DNA of 13,983 bases from Chryseosolibacter sp966080355. Lineage in GTDB: Bacteria > Bacteroidota > Bacteroidia > Cytophagales > Cyclobacteriaceae. The notes beneath the pieces were generated by a model. That model did not search any database. It saw only the letters and a list, made by a program, of their open reading frames with translations, and was not told where the DNA came from. Where the stretch lies: positions 1 through 13,983 of the forward strand of contig CBHROW010000132.1 of NCBI GenBank assembly GCA_966080355.1. Direction: 5' to 3'. This document shows, in pieces, positions 11,673 to 13,983 of the stretch. How positions within the stretch are numbered: position 1 is the stretch's first letter; the number at the start of each line of letters is the position of its first letter. A program made the translations under genes and the position numbers.

Positions 11673-13983
11673 ATGAGATCATCAATTTTCATTATCCTTG
11701 TTGCCCTTGTGCTGGCATCTTGTTCCGGCAGCAAAAAAAAGATCCTGGTGTTCAGCAAAACCAAAGGGTATCGTCATGAATCCATTGGCGATGGAAAACT
11801 CGCGCTGATCGAACTCGGAAAAAAGAATGGTGTCGAAGTGGATACTACCGAAGACGCTGCGAAGTTCACGGAAGACAATCTGAAGAACTATCGTGCCGTG
11901 GTTTTCCTGAGTACTACACAGGATGTTCTCGATCCGGTGCAGCAAGCGGAGTTCAAAAGATTCATAGAAGCCGGTGGCGGTTTTGTCGGTATTCACGCTG
12001 CAGCGGACACGGAATACGAATGGCCGTGGTATGGAAAACTCGTGGGTGCTTATTTTAAAAGTCATCCGAAGATTCAGGAAGCCAAACTCACGAAGGTCGG
12101 CACGTTCGGCAACAATTCCACGCCCGACACATGGACAAAAACTGACGAGTGGTATAACTACAAAAAGATATCAGACAAGATCAACGTGATCTATAACCTG
12201 GAAGAAGATTCTTACCAGGGTGGCGAAAATGGAAAGAACCATCCGATCGCATGGTACCACGAGTTTGAAGGCGGACGTTCATTCTACACAGGGCTTGGAC
12301 ACACCAAAGAAAGTTACCAGGACCAGCAATTCCTCGATCACGTCTGGCAAGGCATTGAATATGCGATGGGAGAGAACAAGCCTGATTTCAAAAAGTCATT
12401 CACCAAACATGTTCCGGAAGAAAATCGATTCACCAAAACGGTTCTCGATTTCAACCTTGATGAGCCAACCGAGATGACCATTCTTCCCGATGGAAAGATC
12501 ATTTTCATTGAAAGAAAGGGTGACGTGAAACTTTATACGCCATCCGATGGAAAAGTGAAAGTGATCAACACGTTCAAAGTCGGTACAAAATTCGAAGATG
12601 GTATGATCGGTATCACCGCTGATCCCAACTTCAAAGAGAACAACTGGCTCTACATTTTCTATTCACATCCCGAAAGATCAGCGAACGTGCTTTCGCGTTT
12701 TGTTTTCAAAGATGATAAAGTAGACCTCGCCTCGGAAAAAGAATTGCTCGAAGTTGCTACACAACGTGAAACGTGCTGTCACACCGGAGGTTCACTGGCA
12801 TTCGGACCCGGAAACAATTTGTTCATTTCCACCGGAGATAACAGCAGCCCTTTTGAGTCTGATGGTTACAGCCCGTCCGATGAGAGACCGGGTCGTTCGC
12901 CATTCGATGCACAAAAGTCATCGTCCAATACCAACGACCTGCGCGGGAAGATATTGAGAATTCATCCCGAAGCCGATGGATCATATTCCATCCCCGAAGG
13001 AAATCTATTCCCGAAAGGAACCGAGAAGACGCGGCCCGAGATCTATGTGATGGGCACGCGTAATCCGTATCGCATCTCGATCGATTCAAAGACCGGCTAT
13101 CTCTATTGGGGCGAAGTCGGGCCCGATGCCGGACAAAACGATTCACTCCGCGGGCCACGTGGTTACGATGAAGTCAATCAGGCGAAGCACGCTGGCTTTT
13201 TCGGCTGGCCTTATTTTGTTGGAAAGAATTATCCTTATGCGAAGTACGATTTTGCTGCGAAGAAAGCCGGACAACGTTGGGATCCTGAACATCCGGTCAA
13301 CGAATCGCCCAATAACACCGGACTTCGCGAACTTCCTGCAGTTTCGCCTCCGTTCATCTGGTATCCCTATGCAAAAGCTGACGACTTCCCGATGATGCGT
13401 GAGGGTGGAAGGAACGCCATGGCAGGCCCGGTCTATTATAGCGAACAATTCAAAGGTATAGACACCGCTTTCCCTGACTATTTCGATGGCAAACTTCTGA
13501 TCTACGACTGGATGAGAAACTTCATGTTCCTCGTCACTATGGATGCCGAAGGCGCGATCAAAGATATGGAGCCTTTCATGGAAGGAACGAAATTCAACAA
13601 CATCATGGACATGGCATACGGACCTGATGGAAAACTCTACATGCTCGAATACGGAACAAAATGGTTCGCCAGAAATATCGATGCGCGACTTGTTCGCATC
13701 GATTACAATGGAGGCAATAGGCCACCCGTTGCTCAACTCTCGGCCGACAAGTTCTATGGCGAGGTTCCGCTCACGGTGAAATTCAGTGCGAAAGGAACGC
13801 ATGATCCTGACGGTGACGCCCTGAAGTATGAATTGGTCGCCAACGGAAAGACTGCGACTTCCAACAATGGAGAATTCAGCATCACCTTCGATAAAGCCGG
13901 AGTTTTCAATCCGGAGCTGAAAGTAACGGACAAGAACGGCCTCACGAACAGCGCGAAACTGCAGTTGTTCGCTGGTAACGAAC
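11673..13983 (+). CDS. ThuA / PQQ-type sugar dehydrogenase / PKD fusion lipoprotein (3' end cut)
   Basis: The frame is open for 770 codons to the window edge. A type II signal ends LASC (Cys17). Residues about 23-232 are a ThuA-like domain (ILVFSKTKGYRHESI, GGGFVGIHAAADTEYEWPWY, WYHEFEGGRSFYTGLGH). Residues about 252-678 are a glucose/sorbosone-dehydrogenase beta-propeller: LPDGKIIFIERKGDVKLY, CCHTGGSLAFGPGNNLFISTGDN (367-389) with His370 at the place of the catalytic histidine of soluble PQQ glucose dehydrogenase, LRGKILRIHP (423-432), and MGTRNPYRIS (460-469). A PKD domain starts at about 684 (RPPVAQLSADKF, THDPDGDALKYELV). Such proteins often continue into cytochrome c or carbohydrate-binding domains, but the rest lies outside. 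It probably acts in the envelope, oxidising a sugar. It lies 76 bases after the DUF1080 gene, with a terminator between. Confidence 0.92.
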   Translation, partial: MRSSIFIILVALVLASCSGSKKKILVFSKTKGYRHESIGDGKLALIELGKKNGVEVDTTEDAAKFTEDNLKNYRAVVFLSTTQDVLDPVQQAEFKRFIEAGGGFVGIHAAADTEYEWPWYGKLVGAYFKSHPKIQEAKLTKVGTFGNNSTPDTWTKTDEWYNYKKISDKINVIYNLEEDSYQGGENGKNHPIAWYHEFEGGRSFYTGLGHTKESYQDQQFLDHVWQGIEYAMGENKPDFKKSFTKHVPEENRFTKTVLDFNLDEPTEMTILPDGKIIFIERKGDVKLYTPSDGKVKVINTFKVGTKFEDGMIGITADPNFKENNWLYIFYSHPERSANVLSRFVFKDDKVDLASEKELLEVATQRETCCHTGGSLAFGPGNNLFISTGDNSSPFESDGYSPSDERPGRSPFDAQKSSSNTNDLRGKILRIHPEADGSYSIPEGNLFPKGTEKTRPEIYVMGTRNPYRISIDSKTGYLYWGEVGPDAGQNDSLRGPRGYDEVNQAKHAGFFGWPYFVGKNYPYAKYDFAAKKAGQRWDPEHPVNESPNNTGLRELPAVSPPFIWYPYAKADDFPMMREGGRNAMAGPVYYSEQFKGIDTAFPDYFDGKLLIYDWMRNFMFLVTMDAEGAIKDMEPFMEGTKFNNIMDMAYGPDGKLYMLEYGTKWFARNIDARLVRIDYNGGNRPPVAQLSADKFYGEVPLTVKFSAKGTHDPDGDALKYELVANGKTATSNNGEFSITFDKAGVFNPELKVTDKNGLTNSAKLQLFAGNE

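Noticed and set aside
13143..13802. 219-codon minus-strand open frame
   Set aside because: It is antisense to the PQQ-dehydrogenase/PKD part of the ThuA fusion and shows no recognisable domain.

Overview
The window looks like chromosomal DNA of a free-living member of the Bacteroidota, most likely a Cytophagales- or Chitinophagales-type environmental bacterium. The support is gene content and style, not a database match. There is a catalytically degenerate Nudix-type sugar regulator divergent from xylB-xylA. Several proteins are lipoproteins. Shine-Dalgarno sequences are weak or absent. There is a run of DUF1080, ThuA, PQQ-dehydrogenase, Gfo/Idh and TIM-barrel epimerase genes. GC content is moderate. 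I see no tRNA, rRNA, CRISPR array, transposase or phage gene.

Layout. Bases 1-95 are unassigned edge sequence. A secreted SGNH-type lipase/esterase lies on the minus strand (96-758), with a tandem 28/29-bp repeat directly upstream of its start. A glycine-zipper OmpA-like lipoprotein (1007-1729) follows on the plus strand. Bases 1730-2577 contain no credible gene. They hold three degenerate ~175-210-bp repeat units with CCCTCTCCT palindromes, plus three CCCGAC/GTCGGG hairpin terminators, and they separate the plus-strand ompA-like gene from the convergent MFS gene.

The xylose locus follows: an MFS sugar transporter (3912-2578, minus), the Nudix/winged-helix regulator XylR (4675-3980, minus), an 84-bp divergent promoter region with a 17-bp palindrome (4709-4725), then xylB (4760-6250) and xylA (6247-7575), which overlap by four bases. 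Xylose would be imported, isomerised by XylA and phosphorylated by XylB to xylulose-5-phosphate. XylR probably senses a pathway sugar and acts at the palindrome.

The right half, all on the plus strand, looks like an oxidative (keto-sugar) carbohydrate module: a cytoplasmic Gfo/Idh/MocA dehydrogenase (7806-8963), a TIM-barrel sugar isomerase/epimerase (9349-10401), a lipoprotein cytochrome c (10427-10864), a secreted DUF1080/3-keto-glycoside-hydrolase-like protein (10883-11596), and a large lipoprotein fusing ThuA, a PQQ-type glucose/sorbosone dehydrogenase and a PKD domain (11673 to beyond the window edge). A plausible scheme is envelope oxidation of a sugar or glycoside, with electrons passed to the cytochrome, cleavage by the DUF1080 protein, and cytoplasmic processing by the epimerase and dehydrogenase. 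The scheme is inference from domain content.

The gaps in this half also carry structured DNA: a GC-rich hairpin after xylA, a 140-bp nested inverted repeat (8992-9131), a 16-bp duplication of the epimerase start (9169 and 9349), and an intrinsic-terminator hairpin ending five bases before the ThuA start codon.
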